Shown: positions 41,765-50,128 of the stretch, one piece after another | Layout: each line of letters opens with the position of its first letter | Numbering within the stretch: the first letter of the stretch is position 1 | Source: JAYFQF01 sp034927285 | GTDB lineage: Bacteria; Bacillota; Peptococcia; DRI-13; UBA5745 | Assembly (NCBI GenBank): GCA_034927285.1 | Contig: JAYFQF010000052.1 | Coordinates: forward strand, 1 to 50,394 | Reading direction: 5' to 3' | Length of the DNA: 50,394 bases | Program-made: the position numbers and the translations under genes | The notes under the pieces: generated by a model | The model's database searches: none | Told to the model about the DNA's origin: nothing | What the model saw: only the letters and a program-made list of their open reading frames with translations

Positions 41765-41986
41765 TTAGTCTGCAGCCGGGGCAGGAGCATCTACCTGCCG
41801 ATACTCAATTTTGCCGGCCGCCAGCCACATCTCCAGCACTTTGCCGGCCTGGACCTCGGGCGGGTTATAGGTCTCCTCGATCCAGCGGGCCATGGGCGTT
41901 TTGGCAAGCCACGGCTGCGCCTGCTCCTCCGTAAGGTAAGTATTATAGCCGATAATCTGGCCATCATTTTGCACATAAATAAGCAT
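41765..41986 (-). CDS. Small acidic phage tail-region protein
   Basis: A 73-residue protein, not recognised, acidic with a Pro/Ala-rich end. GGAGGTG before its ATG lies inside the end of the upstream gene, and only two bases separate them, so the two are coupled. It could be a fibre chaperone or a small structural part; its place is the only clue. Confidence 0.55.
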   Translation of the reverse strand: MLIYVQNDGQIIGYNTYLTEEQAQPWLAKTPMARWIEETYNPPEVQAGKVLEMWLAAGKIEYRQVDAPAPAAD

Positions 41987-41988
41987 TT

Positions 41989-42513
41989 TTACACCTCCAC
42001 ATATCCTACTTTAACAGTCACGTTTGTGGCCGCCGAATCAACAAAAATACCGAAAACGCTACCTTTGAATAAATAAGCGACAGCTTTATTTGTCTTTCCG
42101 GGCGTTGATGCCGAATTTACCGCAAATGTTCTCGTCGCAATCATCACGTTGTCATTAAGTACAGTGCCGGGTGCAACATCAGATAAAATCATTTTTGTGC
42201 CGGGATCATCTGTGGCAAAAGTTCCATCCAGACTGGTATTGCAGTAAAAATACGCCCTGGCGCCGGAACCTCCGATTGTTGTTGTCCAAGTTATTAAAAA
42301 GACATAAGATCCGCTTTTGTCGGGGACGAAACTCCCTAGATATGTGTTGGCCGCAACAGATGTAAAGCTGCTAATTTCGTGCAGATTAGCAGGCTCCACG
42401 GATTCCCGCACTGCTCCAACCGATGCTTCTAAGTTATTTACCTTACTGGTTAAGGCCGATAGCATTGCCACCACGGCCTCCATGTCGGCATATACCGGAT
42501 TATTTACTTTCAT
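41989..42513 (-). CDS. Small tail-tip-like protein 2
   Basis: A 174-residue protein starting MKVNNPVYADMEAVV, paralogous at its N-terminus to its two neighbours. A helical stretch with LTSKVNNLEASVGAV (about 20-38) looks like a coiled-coil stem, and the remainder (residues 50-174) looks like an all-beta head. The head sequence is unlike those of the neighbours, as expected for alternative receptor-binding tips. GGAAGGGAG lies before the ATG, and structured element B precedes it. Confidence 0.6.
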   Translation of the reverse strand: MKVNNPVYADMEAVVAMLSALTSKVNNLEASVGAVRESVEPANLHEISSFTSVAANTYLGSFVPDKSGSYVFLITWTTTIGGSGARAYFYCNTSLDGTFATDDPGTKMILSDVAPGTVLNDNVMIATRTFAVNSASTPGKTNKAVAYLFKGSVFGIFVDSAATNVTVKVGYVEV

Positions 42514-42535
42514 AAAGCGCTCCCTTCCCGGCCCA

Positions 42536-42702
42536 CAAAAGTCAGGTTATCGGCAACCTGCTCCTGGCCGGCGGTTGTGTGTTGTTTCTGCAGATAAAAA
42601 TGGTTAATTTTGCTTAGGGTAAATACAAAAAACTGAGGATTGATGCGGAGTTAGCTCCCTTATACCGATAACCTGACCTATGTCATCCGGAGACCAGGTT
42701 TT
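42536..42702 (-). ncRNA. Structured leader element B (candidate)
   Basis: In gene sense: AAAACCTGG (42,702-42,694), 16 bases, stem arm GTCAGGTTATCGGTA (42,677-42,663), 107 bases including AAAATTAACCATTTT, stem arm TGCCGATAACCTGAC (42,555-42,541), then CTTTTG. The stem pairs along 15 bp with one wobble that is a G-U only in gene sense. It follows the stop of tip-like protein 1 and leads into protein 2. Counterpart of element A. Confidence 0.6.
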
Positions 42703-42723
42703 ACCATGCCTGGTGCAATCGAG

Positions 42724-43257
42724 TTATACGACCTCATACCCTACCCATAGTTCAACGCTTGACACACTATTAGTGCACCAGATTGTAAGTTTTTGGCCGG
42801 CATCCAGGGTAATAAAGTTATTAACGGTTTTATCCTCGGCCGTGGCCGAAGTTTTTGCATTAGTTGCAATCCCTGCTGTAAAAACGGCGGCTTTGTTTAT
42901 TTCGGTCCCCGGGGCTATATCTCCCACATAAGGATATCCCGCTATCGGCATTCCACCAGATCCCATTTGCCCGCCGCCCGACGGCACGCTTACCTGATAC
43001 TCACTATTTGTCGCTAGCCCAATTAACCGCAGCTCTAAATAATAGGAGCCCGAAATTGATATTGTATAATGACCCAATATCCTAATATTACTGCCGGTCG
43101 GCACGGGACTGCTGCCGCTAAAAACTCGAGTTAAACCTGCTGTCTTTGGTATAGCTCTTTTTTGTTTGTCGGCTATCGCGGCTGCCGAAGCGGCCAGAGT
43201 GTCTAATTTTGCAATGACAGCCGCCAGATCAGGATATACCGGATTGCTAAGTTGCAT
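42724..43257 (-). CDS. Small tail-tip-like protein 1
   Basis: A 177-residue protein starting MQLSNPVYPDLAAVIAKLD, a short helical stem (about residues 8-32) followed by a Gly/Ser/Thr-rich beta domain. The opening x-x-x-N-P-x-Y is shared with proteins 2 and 3, so the three look like a duplicated family with diverged heads. It starts 11 bp after the tail fibre gene stop. No family recognised by sequence. Confidence 0.6.
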   Translation of the reverse strand: MQLSNPVYPDLAAVIAKLDTLAASAAAIADKQKRAIPKTAGLTRVFSGSSPVPTGSNIRILGHYTISISGSYYLELRLIGLATNSEYQVSVPSGGGQMGSGGMPIAGYPYVGDIAPGTEINKAAVFTAGIATNAKTSATAEDKTVNNFITLDAGQKLTIWCTNSVSSVELWVGYEVV

Positions 43258-43268
43258 AACATTACCCC

Positions 43269-44228
43269 CTATACCGCCACCGGCAGATATGCGGACACAA
43301 ACACCGCAATGGCTGCCGTGGGCTTATTTTTTGCCGTCCAGGTCAGCGTGGCGCTGCCTCCGCTGGCGCTGGCGTCCAACATCAGTTCCGCATCCACGCA
43401 GGCTTGCCCATCCGCTTGGGTTGTCCAGCTCCAGCTGAGGACGTAATCATCCGTCAAGCCCGGGAAAGTGCCCGTCTGCCGCCATGTGCTGCCTGATCCT
43501 GTCCAGGATGCCACAGCAAGGGTGTAGCTCTTAACTTTCGCCCGGGCGGCCACAGCGGCGGCCTGGGCAGCTGCGGCATCTGCGGCGGCGGCAGAGGCAT
43601 CTGCGGCAGCGTCAGCAGCGGCAGCGTCAGCAGAGGCGGCAGCAGCATAAGCCCCCATCACCGTCTCGGTAGTTCGCCCGGCGCCGGACAGAGAGGACAG
43701 GGCGGCGGCAATCTTTTCGGAGCTCCAAAGCTTACCGGGCGAAGCATACTCATCTTGGATATCGTCTATGGTTAACTCTCCCGGCGCCCCGGAGCTGTCA
43801 AAGGTGATCGTGCTTGCCTCTGCCGCCGCGATCTGAAAGCGGAAATACTCCCGGACGGGGAGGCCCGTCTTATCTGGGATCCACTCCTGATCCGGACTGG
43901 AATTATCATAAAGGTACAATACCTCTGTGCCTGTAGTCGGATGACGGGCAAAAATGCCAACTTCCCTGAAGTAAAAGCCCGCATCCAGCACCGCATTGGA
44001 CAGCAGCACCTCGACAAGGGCGCTGGCGGAAGCAGAGCCGATTATTACATCACTGATGGGTAAGGACATTTCCTCGGAAATCAGCGCGGACCGATTGATC
44101 ATGCTTCCGCCGGTGGGCAGTATACCGGAGCCGACGGCTACCCGGGTCAGTTCCAGTCCCAGTCCGGCCTGGGCAGCTGCCCATATATCCTTGCCCGGAG
44201 TTGTCATACGCATTATGCTAAACGCCAT
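43269..44228 (-). CDS. Phage tail fibre/collar protein
   Basis: A 319-residue protein. The N-terminal 150 residues resemble tail-fibre proteins with a DUF3751-like attachment domain (TRVAVGSGILPTGG, VLDAGFYFREVGIFARHP). A central stretch of about 45 residues (roughly 195-240) is almost only Ala, Asp and Ser in AAADA-type repeats, a trimeric stem. A beta-rich head follows. It comes two bases after the tail protein I gene stop, the standard order in contractile phages. Confidence 0.8.
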   Translation of the reverse strand: MAFSIMRMTTPGKDIWAAAQAGLGLELTRVAVGSGILPTGGSMINRSALISEEMSLPISDVIIGSASASALVEVLLSNAVLDAGFYFREVGIFARHPTTGTEVLYLYDNSSPDQEWIPDKTGLPVREYFRFQIAAAEASTITFDSSGAPGELTIDDIQDEYASPGKLWSSEKIAAALSSLSGAGRTTETVMGAYAAAASADAAAADAAADASAAAADAAAAQAAAVAARAKVKSYTLAVASWTGSGSTWRQTGTFPGLTDDYVLSWSWTTQADGQACVDAELMLDASASGGSATLTWTAKNKPTAAIAVFVSAYLPVAV

Positions 44229-44230
44229 TT

Positions 44231-44797
44231 TTATCCCTGCCTTATCTCCACAAATTTTGCCCGCTGCATGCAGCCGGCTACATAGATTATCGCCTCAAAC
44301 CTTTGCTCGGTACGCAGATCAATTTTGGCGCCGGCCGCTTTGACCAGCTTTAGTTCGGCAAACAGCAGATCCCGGTTCTCCAGGACGATCTGCCCGCCGT
44401 AAAGCCGCAGCGTCAACTCCGCCCATTTTGCGGGATCTGCAGATCGCTCCTTTTCGGCGCCGGCATAGCCAAAAGCCTGGGCAAGGTAGGCAAACGCTTG
44501 ATCTGTGCCGCCAGCCTGGGCAATTTGACGTTTCATGATGAGGCGGCGCCGGTACCCGTCTATTGATTCTCCGGCCAGCCGGGGCATCTCCCGATCAGCG
44601 CCGTGGACAGGCAACATTGCCGCCGAAGCGGTCAAAATGTTGGCCTCCTGCCGGAGCCGCAGGATTGCCGTTTTTACTTGGTCAAACTGGCGGCCAATGA
44701 CGGCGAAGAAAAGATAAAACTGATTTGCTGATTCCTTGCCCTTTTTCAGCGGCGATGGTAGCAATGAGTACATATAATCGCCAAACCGATCAAACAT
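44231..44797 (-). CDS. Phage tail protein I / YmfQ-like baseplate protein
   Basis: A 188-residue protein in the place of gpI/XkdU. It has a helical N-terminal half with repeated charged residues (RQFDQVKTAILRLRQEANIL), an ESIDGYRRRLIMKRQIAQAGGT segment like YmfQ, and a C-terminal beta part. It would link baseplate J to the fibre. Identification is mostly by order: J upstream, fibre downstream. Confidence 0.7.
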   Translation of the reverse strand: MFDRFGDYMYSLLPSPLKKGKESANQFYLFFAVIGRQFDQVKTAILRLRQEANILTASAAMLPVHGADREMPRLAGESIDGYRRRLIMKRQIAQAGGTDQAFAYLAQAFGYAGAEKERSADPAKWAELTLRLYGGQIVLENRDLLFAELKLVKAAGAKIDLRTEQRFEAIIYVAGCMQRAKFVEIRQG

Positions 44798-44809
44798 ACA
44801 TATGACCCC

Positions 44810-45934
44810 CTACTGTACCGTGATGGCAATCAGCCCCGGTAGCACCACCTGGCCTGCGGCAAGGCTGATATCTGCTGCCGGGAGGGCAACAGCCACATTT
44901 TGGGCATTGGCAATATCCCGTTTGATTAAATAGATCAGGTCCGCCCGGTAAAGCTTATTGACTTCTCGATCTCCCGGCAGCGCCATAAACTGCCGGATGG
45001 CTGTCTCTGCCCGGGCTGCTACGCCGTCCTGGCTGACGCCGGCCGCCAGGGTAATGGTCAGGCTGATCTCCTGCTCGGTGATCGTGGAGGACCGGACCAG
45101 CACATCATCATAATTGCCTGTCACCGGGGCCACGGCGGCCTCGACGGCTGCCAGCAAGGTGCTGGTGGCAGTACCCGTGGGAGACGTCACAATAATATCT
45201 ACCGTGCCCTGGCCCCTGGGATGATCATCGTCTACCGTGACAAACAGCACACCCTCCACCGCCTCGGCTGCCGCCTTATACCGGGCGGCCGTAGCTCCGG
45301 CTGCCTGCTGATCCCAGATCCCCAGGCAGCGCCGCCTAAAGGCGTCTTCGGTTTCCTGGTCGCTGCCCTCGATGGTAAGCCAGTCTGCAGCGTTGGCGAT
45401 AGCGTCTACCCCTGGCAGATGGATTAAGCATTTGGTGATTTTGCCGGCGGCCACGTTATACTTTGCGCCGGCCTTTTCCGCTTCCACCGGTACCATGGCG
45501 GAGCCGGCGGCGGCCTGGGCAATGACTGGTTCCAAAGCCAAATACCTCAGCTCTTCGCCGGTGCTGTCCTTATCTGTTTTAAATACTGTCCCTGCCAGTA
45601 CCGTGAACGTTTCAGCATCCTCCGCCAGCGCCAGCGTAACCTGGCCCTGGGTCTTGGTAGCCTGCTTCAAAGTGACATTATTATCCGCTGCCTTCAGCTC
45701 CAACCAGGCGCCCTCGGCAGACTGAATAAAAAGATTGCTGAGAACTTTTCTAAGGAAGCCCAAAAGCTCTATTTTAATGCGGAGGACAATGGTCAGCAGC
45801 ATGGAAAACACGCCGCCTGAGCGCCAATTGGTGATGGTAAAGCCGGCAGCGGCCAGATCCTGAATTACTTCTTCCCGGGCGGCGTCCAGTGTCGGAACCG
45901 GAATGATCTCATCTAAAACGGTATCGTCGATCAC
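44810..45934 (-). CDS. Baseplate assembly protein J
   Basis: A 374-residue baseplate J/gp47-type protein: an N-terminal segment ARE...DLAAAGFTITNW, an internal EGAWLELKAADNNVTLKQAT motif, a GAKYNVAAGKIT segment, and the conserved TEDAFRRRCLGIWDQQAAGATAARY (shown in part: EDAFRRRCLGIWDQQ). J forms the wedge of contractile tail baseplates. It starts at GTG 45934, overlapping the stop of the gp25-like gene by four bases. Confidence 0.88.
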   Translation of the reverse strand: MIDDTVLDEIIPVPTLDAAREEVIQDLAAAGFTITNWRSGGVFSMLLTIVLRIKIELLGFLRKVLSNLFIQSAEGAWLELKAADNNVTLKQATKTQGQVTLALAEDAETFTVLAGTVFKTDKDSTGEELRYLALEPVIAQAAAGSAMVPVEAEKAGAKYNVAAGKITKCLIHLPGVDAIANAADWLTIEGSDQETEDAFRRRCLGIWDQQAAGATAARYKAAAEAVEGVLFVTVDDDHPRGQGTVDIIVTSPTGTATSTLLAAVEAAVAPVTGNYDDVLVRSSTITEQEISLTITLAAGVSQDGVAARAETAIRQFMALPGDREVNKLYRADLIYLIKRDIANAQNVAVALPAADISLAAGQVVLPGLIAITVQ

Positions 45935-46332
45935 TGCAGCACCACCTCCACCCCTGTCTGATTTAACTCAATAGCTAATTGTTGTAATTCAGCGGCGATA
46001 AAAAACCGCCATTGTACGGCAAGCCGCAGCTGGCCGCCAGCAGACTGGCTAAAGCTTATCTCAATGCTGCTCTGATCCACCTCGTCCCAGGCTGCCAGGC
46101 CGTCCTTGATCCGCTGGGCGATCTCCATCCGCAGCATCTCATCATCATCCCGCTGGATAAACTCAATTAAGCTCCAGCCAAAGTCCGGATCCCAGATCAG
46201 CTCGCCCTGGACGGTCCCGGCCGCCAAGGCGATCTCCTGCAGGAGATCCTCTTGATCGCTAACCAAGGCAGCGTCCCCGCTGGCCGCCGACGCCAAGCCC
46301 CAGGCCGGGCTCAGCCTTACATCTGTACTCAT
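45931..46332 (-). CDS. gp25/XkdS-like baseplate wedge protein
   Basis: A 133-residue protein with the wedge-protein layout: a DLLQEIALAAGT start, a GELIWDPDFGWSLIEFIQ core like gp25/DUF2634, an acidic helix and a short beta end. It overlaps its upstream neighbour by four bases (ATGA) and the J gene at its end. The start is ATG 46332; longer frames are read-through. Confidence 0.78.
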   Translation of the reverse strand: MSTDVRLSPAWGLASAASGDAALVSDQEDLLQEIALAAGTVQGELIWDPDFGWSLIEFIQRDDDEMLRMEIAQRIKDGLAAWDEVDQSSIEISFSQSAGGQLRLAVQWRFFIAAELQQLAIELNQTGVEVVLQ

Positions 46333-46625
46333 GAGTTGTACCTCCCTAAGATCACAGCATCCTCGCCCCGGGCCAGGCCCAGCACAACCGTATCTCCCTT
46401 GGCCAGGTCCAGCTCCGTCAATATCGCCGGATACTCCGGCCAAGCCGGATCCGGTTGTCCGTTGCTGCTAAGGATCCGGACGGTATAGCGGCCAAGGGGC
46501 CGGGCCTCATCCAGCAAATTGGCGGCTGTTACCCTTGCCAGCACTATGCTGGGCTTGAGCAAATAGGGATACTTTTGCCTTAAAAGATCCACCACAACCT
46601 GCCGGATCCCGTTTTTTACCGACAT
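46329..46625 (-). CDS. OB-fold-like baseplate protein
   Basis: A 98-residue protein between hub and wedge genes, the position of XkdR/DUF2577 in PBSX-like tails. A helical N-terminus (RQVVVDLLRQKYP) is followed by a compact beta part with GDTVVLGLARGEDAVILGR, which looks like an OB-fold edge as in gp5/gpV spike proteins. Identification rests on order and general look. Confidence 0.6.
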   Translation of the reverse strand: MSVKNGIRQVVVDLLRQKYPYLLKPSIVLARVTAANLLDEARPLGRYTVRILSSNGQPDPAWPEYPAILTELDLAKGDTVVLGLARGEDAVILGRYNS

Positions 46626-46634
46626 AAGCGCCTC

Positions 46635-47396
46635 CTAAAAATATAACCGGCTGCGGATAAACCCGCTGTCATTGCAGGCAAAGACAATCTTTTTTACCTC
46701 TGGCCGGCCGCTAAAATCCGGATGATCCACGTCGATCAGATCACCAGCGCGAATAAAAGGCACGCTGACGGTTTCCAGGCACCACTGGCCGCTCTGCCGG
46801 GTCAGGCTGATAATGGATACTCCATAAACAAACTGATAAATCTTATCTTGGGCCGGCTTTGTCCCCCAGTAAAACTTGCCGGCGTGGATCCGCCATGATA
46901 CATCCAAACCCCAGAGGCTATTGATCCTCTCCAGGATGGCTACTATCGGCTCAGCGCAGCAGCTAAATCCCTGCCGTGCGGCCGCCGGCACCTCGGCCAG
47001 CTCCATGTCCCGGATGCCGGCCTGGCCCAGGCAGTGCCGCAGGATTTCCGCCGGCGCTGTCTGCCGGAAGGTGGCTGTAATTTTGGTGGTGGCAAGATCG
47101 GCGGAAGCATCCATCAGGCCAATCTCATTGGCCTGGGCTCCATCGGAGTAAGCCGTCATCACCATGCCGGCAAAAACCTCGGCAGAGCCGGCAGAATCAT
47201 CGCCATAGCCCAGACTGACCTTTGCCGCTGACCGCAAGGCTATGGCCGGTAACGCCGCCTTGTAGGCCGGTGTAAATCTCACCTTCGCCCAGCTGCGGGC
47301 CGCTTGGTGGATCTCGAAGGTCACGCCCTGGCTGATCTGGACATCTCCCAGGGAGATCCTAAACTCCGGCTCGAATAACTTAATTTTGCGGCTCAT
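46635..47396 (-). CDS. Tail hub protein (gpD/XkdQ-like)
   Basis: A 253-residue protein starting MSRKIKLFEPEFRISLGD. Segments such as SWAKVRFTPAY, VFAGMVMTAYSDG and the AEILRHCLGQAGI, LERINSLWGLDVSWRI stretch fit late-control D/gp27 hub proteins. The hub carries the tail tip. Its ATG overlaps the upstream stop (ATGA). Some C-terminal domains of classical hubs are shorter here. Confidence 0.7.
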   Translation of the reverse strand: MSRKIKLFEPEFRISLGDVQISQGVTFEIHQAARSWAKVRFTPAYKAALPAIALRSAAKVSLGYGDDSAGSAEVFAGMVMTAYSDGAQANEIGLMDASADLATTKITATFRQTAPAEILRHCLGQAGIRDMELAEVPAAARQGFSCCAEPIVAILERINSLWGLDVSWRIHAGKFYWGTKPAQDKIYQFVYGVSIISLTRQSGQWCLETVSVPFIRAGDLIDVDHPDFSGRPEVKKIVFACNDSGFIRSRLYF

Positions 47397-48004
47397 TTTT
47401 TGCCCTCCAATTTTGCCAGCAGCTCCCGGTATAAAAACGGATTCGGCTGGGGATCTGCGGCCACCGGGCTGTAAGCCGTAACGGATGCCACCGATTTCCG
47501 GCGGCCGACGCCCCGGGTAGTCAGATAATCCTGATACTCCGATGATATGCCGGCGGTCTGCCCCGTTTGGGTAGATCCGCCTGCTTTGGTGGCGGTCAGC
47601 GTCATCACCGTATCTTCCCAAAACTCCAAGGACGCCGTAATTAGATCATCCTTATTTGATTCTTTAGTGACAAGGCTTTTCCAGAGGATTTTGCTGATTC
47701 CCCGCCGGGCGGTATGCTCGTTGACAATCGTCATGGCCTTGGGCTTTGCCTGCCCTGTGGCGCAGTAGAGCTTTTCCAGGGTTTCCAGCTTGTCTTTAGC
47801 GGTCTTCGCGCCCGGGCCGTCGGCCAGGATCAGCTCCACATAGACTTTTTTATCATCGTAGCCGATGGATTGTTTGGGCTTTTTTTTGCTGCCCTCCACC
47901 GTGGCGGCGTCGATCAGCGCCTCACCCTCTACCTCTATGCTTTTCAAGACGCCGGGTAAAAGCTGTCCATCCAGTTTGATGCCGCTATTTTCTTCAAAAA
48001 TCAT
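47393..48004 (-). CDS. Phage tail protein, DUF6046-like
   Basis: A 203-residue protein between tape measure and hub, the place of LysM-type tail adaptors. It has IEVEGEALIDAATVEGSKKK, an IGYDDKKVYVELIL core, a IVNEHTARRGISKILWKSL segment and NKDDLITASLEFWED, which recall DUF6046. No LysM repeat is visible. It likely joins the tail tube to the baseplate hub. Confidence 0.65.
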   Translation of the reverse strand: MIFEENSGIKLDGQLLPGVLKSIEVEGEALIDAATVEGSKKKPKQSIGYDDKKVYVELILADGPGAKTAKDKLETLEKLYCATGQAKPKAMTIVNEHTARRGISKILWKSLVTKESNKDDLITASLEFWEDTVMTLTATKAGGSTQTGQTAGISSEYQDYLTTRGVGRRKSVASVTAYSPVAADPQPNPFLYRELLAKLEGKK

Positions 48005-48016
48005 GTTGCCCTCCCA

Positions 48017-50059
48017 CTATGCGGGATCCGGCTCGCCTTCCGGCGAGAGGTCTTCCAGGTCATCCAGCAGCTGCCGCAATTTTTGGATATCCTCAATTTG
48101 CTTTAAGTCCGCGTTGAGGATCAGTCGGCTGATCGTCATGCCCCGCTTTTCGGTGCTGGTCTTGGTCTCCTTTTCGGTTCGGGAAGTTTCCACCCGGGCC
48201 GGCAGGTCATAGGTCGGCAGCTCCCATCGGCTGCTCAGATCCGGCCGACGCATGGCCCGTTCAACCGCCCGGGCCGGAGCCTCTGCTTCGTTGCCCCCGC
48301 CGCCGGCAAAGGTGGTCATTAACTTTTCGCCGGAATCCGTCAGATGGGACAAGGGTCCGGTTTTGGCGTCGCTTTGGGGTAGCAGGGCCTTGATTTTATC
48401 CAGTCCCGCGGATAAGGTCCGGGTAACCCCGGGAAAGGCATTGGTAAAGCCGTCTTTGATTTTTCCCGGGATGCCGATGATGGTCTCCGCCAGAGCATCG
48501 GCTTTGGCTTTAATGGTGTCAAAATTTTTGTATAGTGCTATGCCGCCAACCACCAACGCCGCGATGCCGGCAATCGCCAGGCCCAAAGGATTGGCGGTAA
48601 TCAGCAGGAAAAACCCCTTCACCGCGCCGGCAATTTTGGGGATGCCCCCTAGCAGCAGTTTACCTTTGCCCAGCAAAAAGCCGATACCGTCACCGGCGTA
48701 AAGAGCTACGATCTGCAAAGTGGTAAAAGCCCCTTTTGCACCGTTGATCAGGCCGACAATTTTCGTGACGCCGCTGCCCAGCGTGCCAAAAATCAGGCCC
48801 AAGCCACCAATTCCAACAGCCGCCACACCGGCCACCGTAGTCACCGCACCCAGGGCTAATGCCGCTACCATGATCCCGGAGGTCAGCTCCGGATTCGCGT
48901 CAATAAAGGCGGATACCTTATCCGTCAAGGGCTCGGCCTTATCCAGCAACGTATTGATGGTCGGCAAAAGGCTCTCTCCTAACTGCTCTTTGATATTAGC
49001 GATCCGTTGGCCCGCCAGATCCCAGTTGGAGGCATCCGTGGAGTTAATAGTATCCGCCATCCGGCGGGTGACTTCCGCCCCGTCCCCCATTGCCCCATTG
49101 AGGGTGAGGATATTGTCCTGCAGGGCACCGGTCTTGGAGTACATCAGATCAATTAAGGCCACCGCCTCATCGCTGCCAAAAGCCGTCTGGATCTGCTGCT
49201 TTTCCACGGCGTCCAAGGTCTCGCCGTACTTGCCTTGCAACCGGCCCAATATCTCTGGCATGGAGAGCAACTGCTTATTGGTGTCCACAAAAGATAGTCC
49301 CAGCTCTTTGCCGGCTTTGGCGGCCGTCCGTAAAAAAGCCCGGTACTTTGTCCCGGCCTCTGACCCGCTCATCGTAGCCTGCAGCATACCCAACACGGTC
49401 AGCTGCTCCTCCAACGGTACGTTGGCCGTGGTCGCCGCCGCCCCCAAGGCGGTGACGGACTGGGCCATACTGGAGCCCGACGCTTTAAAGGTCAGGATGG
49501 CCTGAGCCAAGCCGGCGGAAAAGGTTTCGGCAAACTCAATATCGCTCAACTCGTCATAAAAGTCCTTATATATTCCGTAGCCGGTGGCAAAAAGGCTGGT
49601 CATCTCGGCTACGGTGGACCCGGTAGCCTTGGCCGTGATCCCGGCCAGCTCCGTATACTTGGCTATGCCTTCTTCGCTCAAAGAGTCTATGCCGCCTTTG
49701 ATATCCACGGCAGCGGATAAAAATTCCGGCGTCGATGTTCCCGCCCAAGTCCCGGAAAAATCTACAGCGGCATTTTTAAGCGTAGTCAGGTCCTCAACGC
49801 CCATGGCGGCCAGCTCTCCAATGGCCTGACCGGTGGCAAAGGTGGCTGCCACTGGAGACAGCACTGCTTTAGTAATGGCAATCCCGGTGCCGGTCATGGC
49901 CGTGCCGCCCTTAATCAAATTCATGGACGACTGGGTAAGCTTATCAAATTTGCTGATGCTGTTTTCCACTGCTGCCGTGGCCTTACCCAAGGGGGACGTT
50001 AGGTTGTCCACCATATTTAAGACCACGGCCAGCTTAAAAATTTGGTCTAATCCAGCCAT
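48017..50059 (-). CDS. Tail tape measure protein
   Basis: A 680-residue TP901-type tape measure protein: residues 85-330 carry the PhageMin_Tail domain (ITAKATGSTVAEMTSLFATG, then ANVPLEEQLTVLGMLQATM and GSEAGTKYRAFLRTAAKAGK), followed by hydrophobic helices at about 390-435 and 480-510, then a charged C-terminus. Its length sets the tail length; 680 residues suggests a short to medium tail (roughly 100 nm by the usual rule). It is the first gene of the minus-strand tail unit. Confidence 0.92.
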   Translation of the reverse strand: MAGLDQIFKLAVVLNMVDNLTSPLGKATAAVENSISKFDKLTQSSMNLIKGGTAMTGTGIAITKAVLSPVAATFATGQAIGELAAMGVEDLTTLKNAAVDFSGTWAGTSTPEFLSAAVDIKGGIDSLSEEGIAKYTELAGITAKATGSTVAEMTSLFATGYGIYKDFYDELSDIEFAETFSAGLAQAILTFKASGSSMAQSVTALGAAATTANVPLEEQLTVLGMLQATMSGSEAGTKYRAFLRTAAKAGKELGLSFVDTNKQLLSMPEILGRLQGKYGETLDAVEKQQIQTAFGSDEAVALIDLMYSKTGALQDNILTLNGAMGDGAEVTRRMADTINSTDASNWDLAGQRIANIKEQLGESLLPTINTLLDKAEPLTDKVSAFIDANPELTSGIMVAALALGAVTTVAGVAAVGIGGLGLIFGTLGSGVTKIVGLINGAKGAFTTLQIVALYAGDGIGFLLGKGKLLLGGIPKIAGAVKGFFLLITANPLGLAIAGIAALVVGGIALYKNFDTIKAKADALAETIIGIPGKIKDGFTNAFPGVTRTLSAGLDKIKALLPQSDAKTGPLSHLTDSGEKLMTTFAGGGGNEAEAPARAVERAMRRPDLSSRWELPTYDLPARVETSRTEKETKTSTEKRGMTISRLILNADLKQIEDIQKLRQLLDDLEDLSPEGEPDPA

Positions 50060-50128
50060 AAAGTCTTCCTTTTCCTTCGCTAAACGGATATACTATAAAT
50101 AAGAAAATTTTTTAGGGGAGGAATGTAA

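Noticed and set aside
41571..42702. Group I/II intron or retron in the tail-tip gaps
   Set aside because: The elements are under 190 bp, interrupt no gene, and have no reverse transcriptase or recognisable intron core.
40995..43257. Diversity-generating retroelement acting on tail tips
   Set aside because: No reverse transcriptase, and no template/variable repeat pair with adenine-specific differences was seen.
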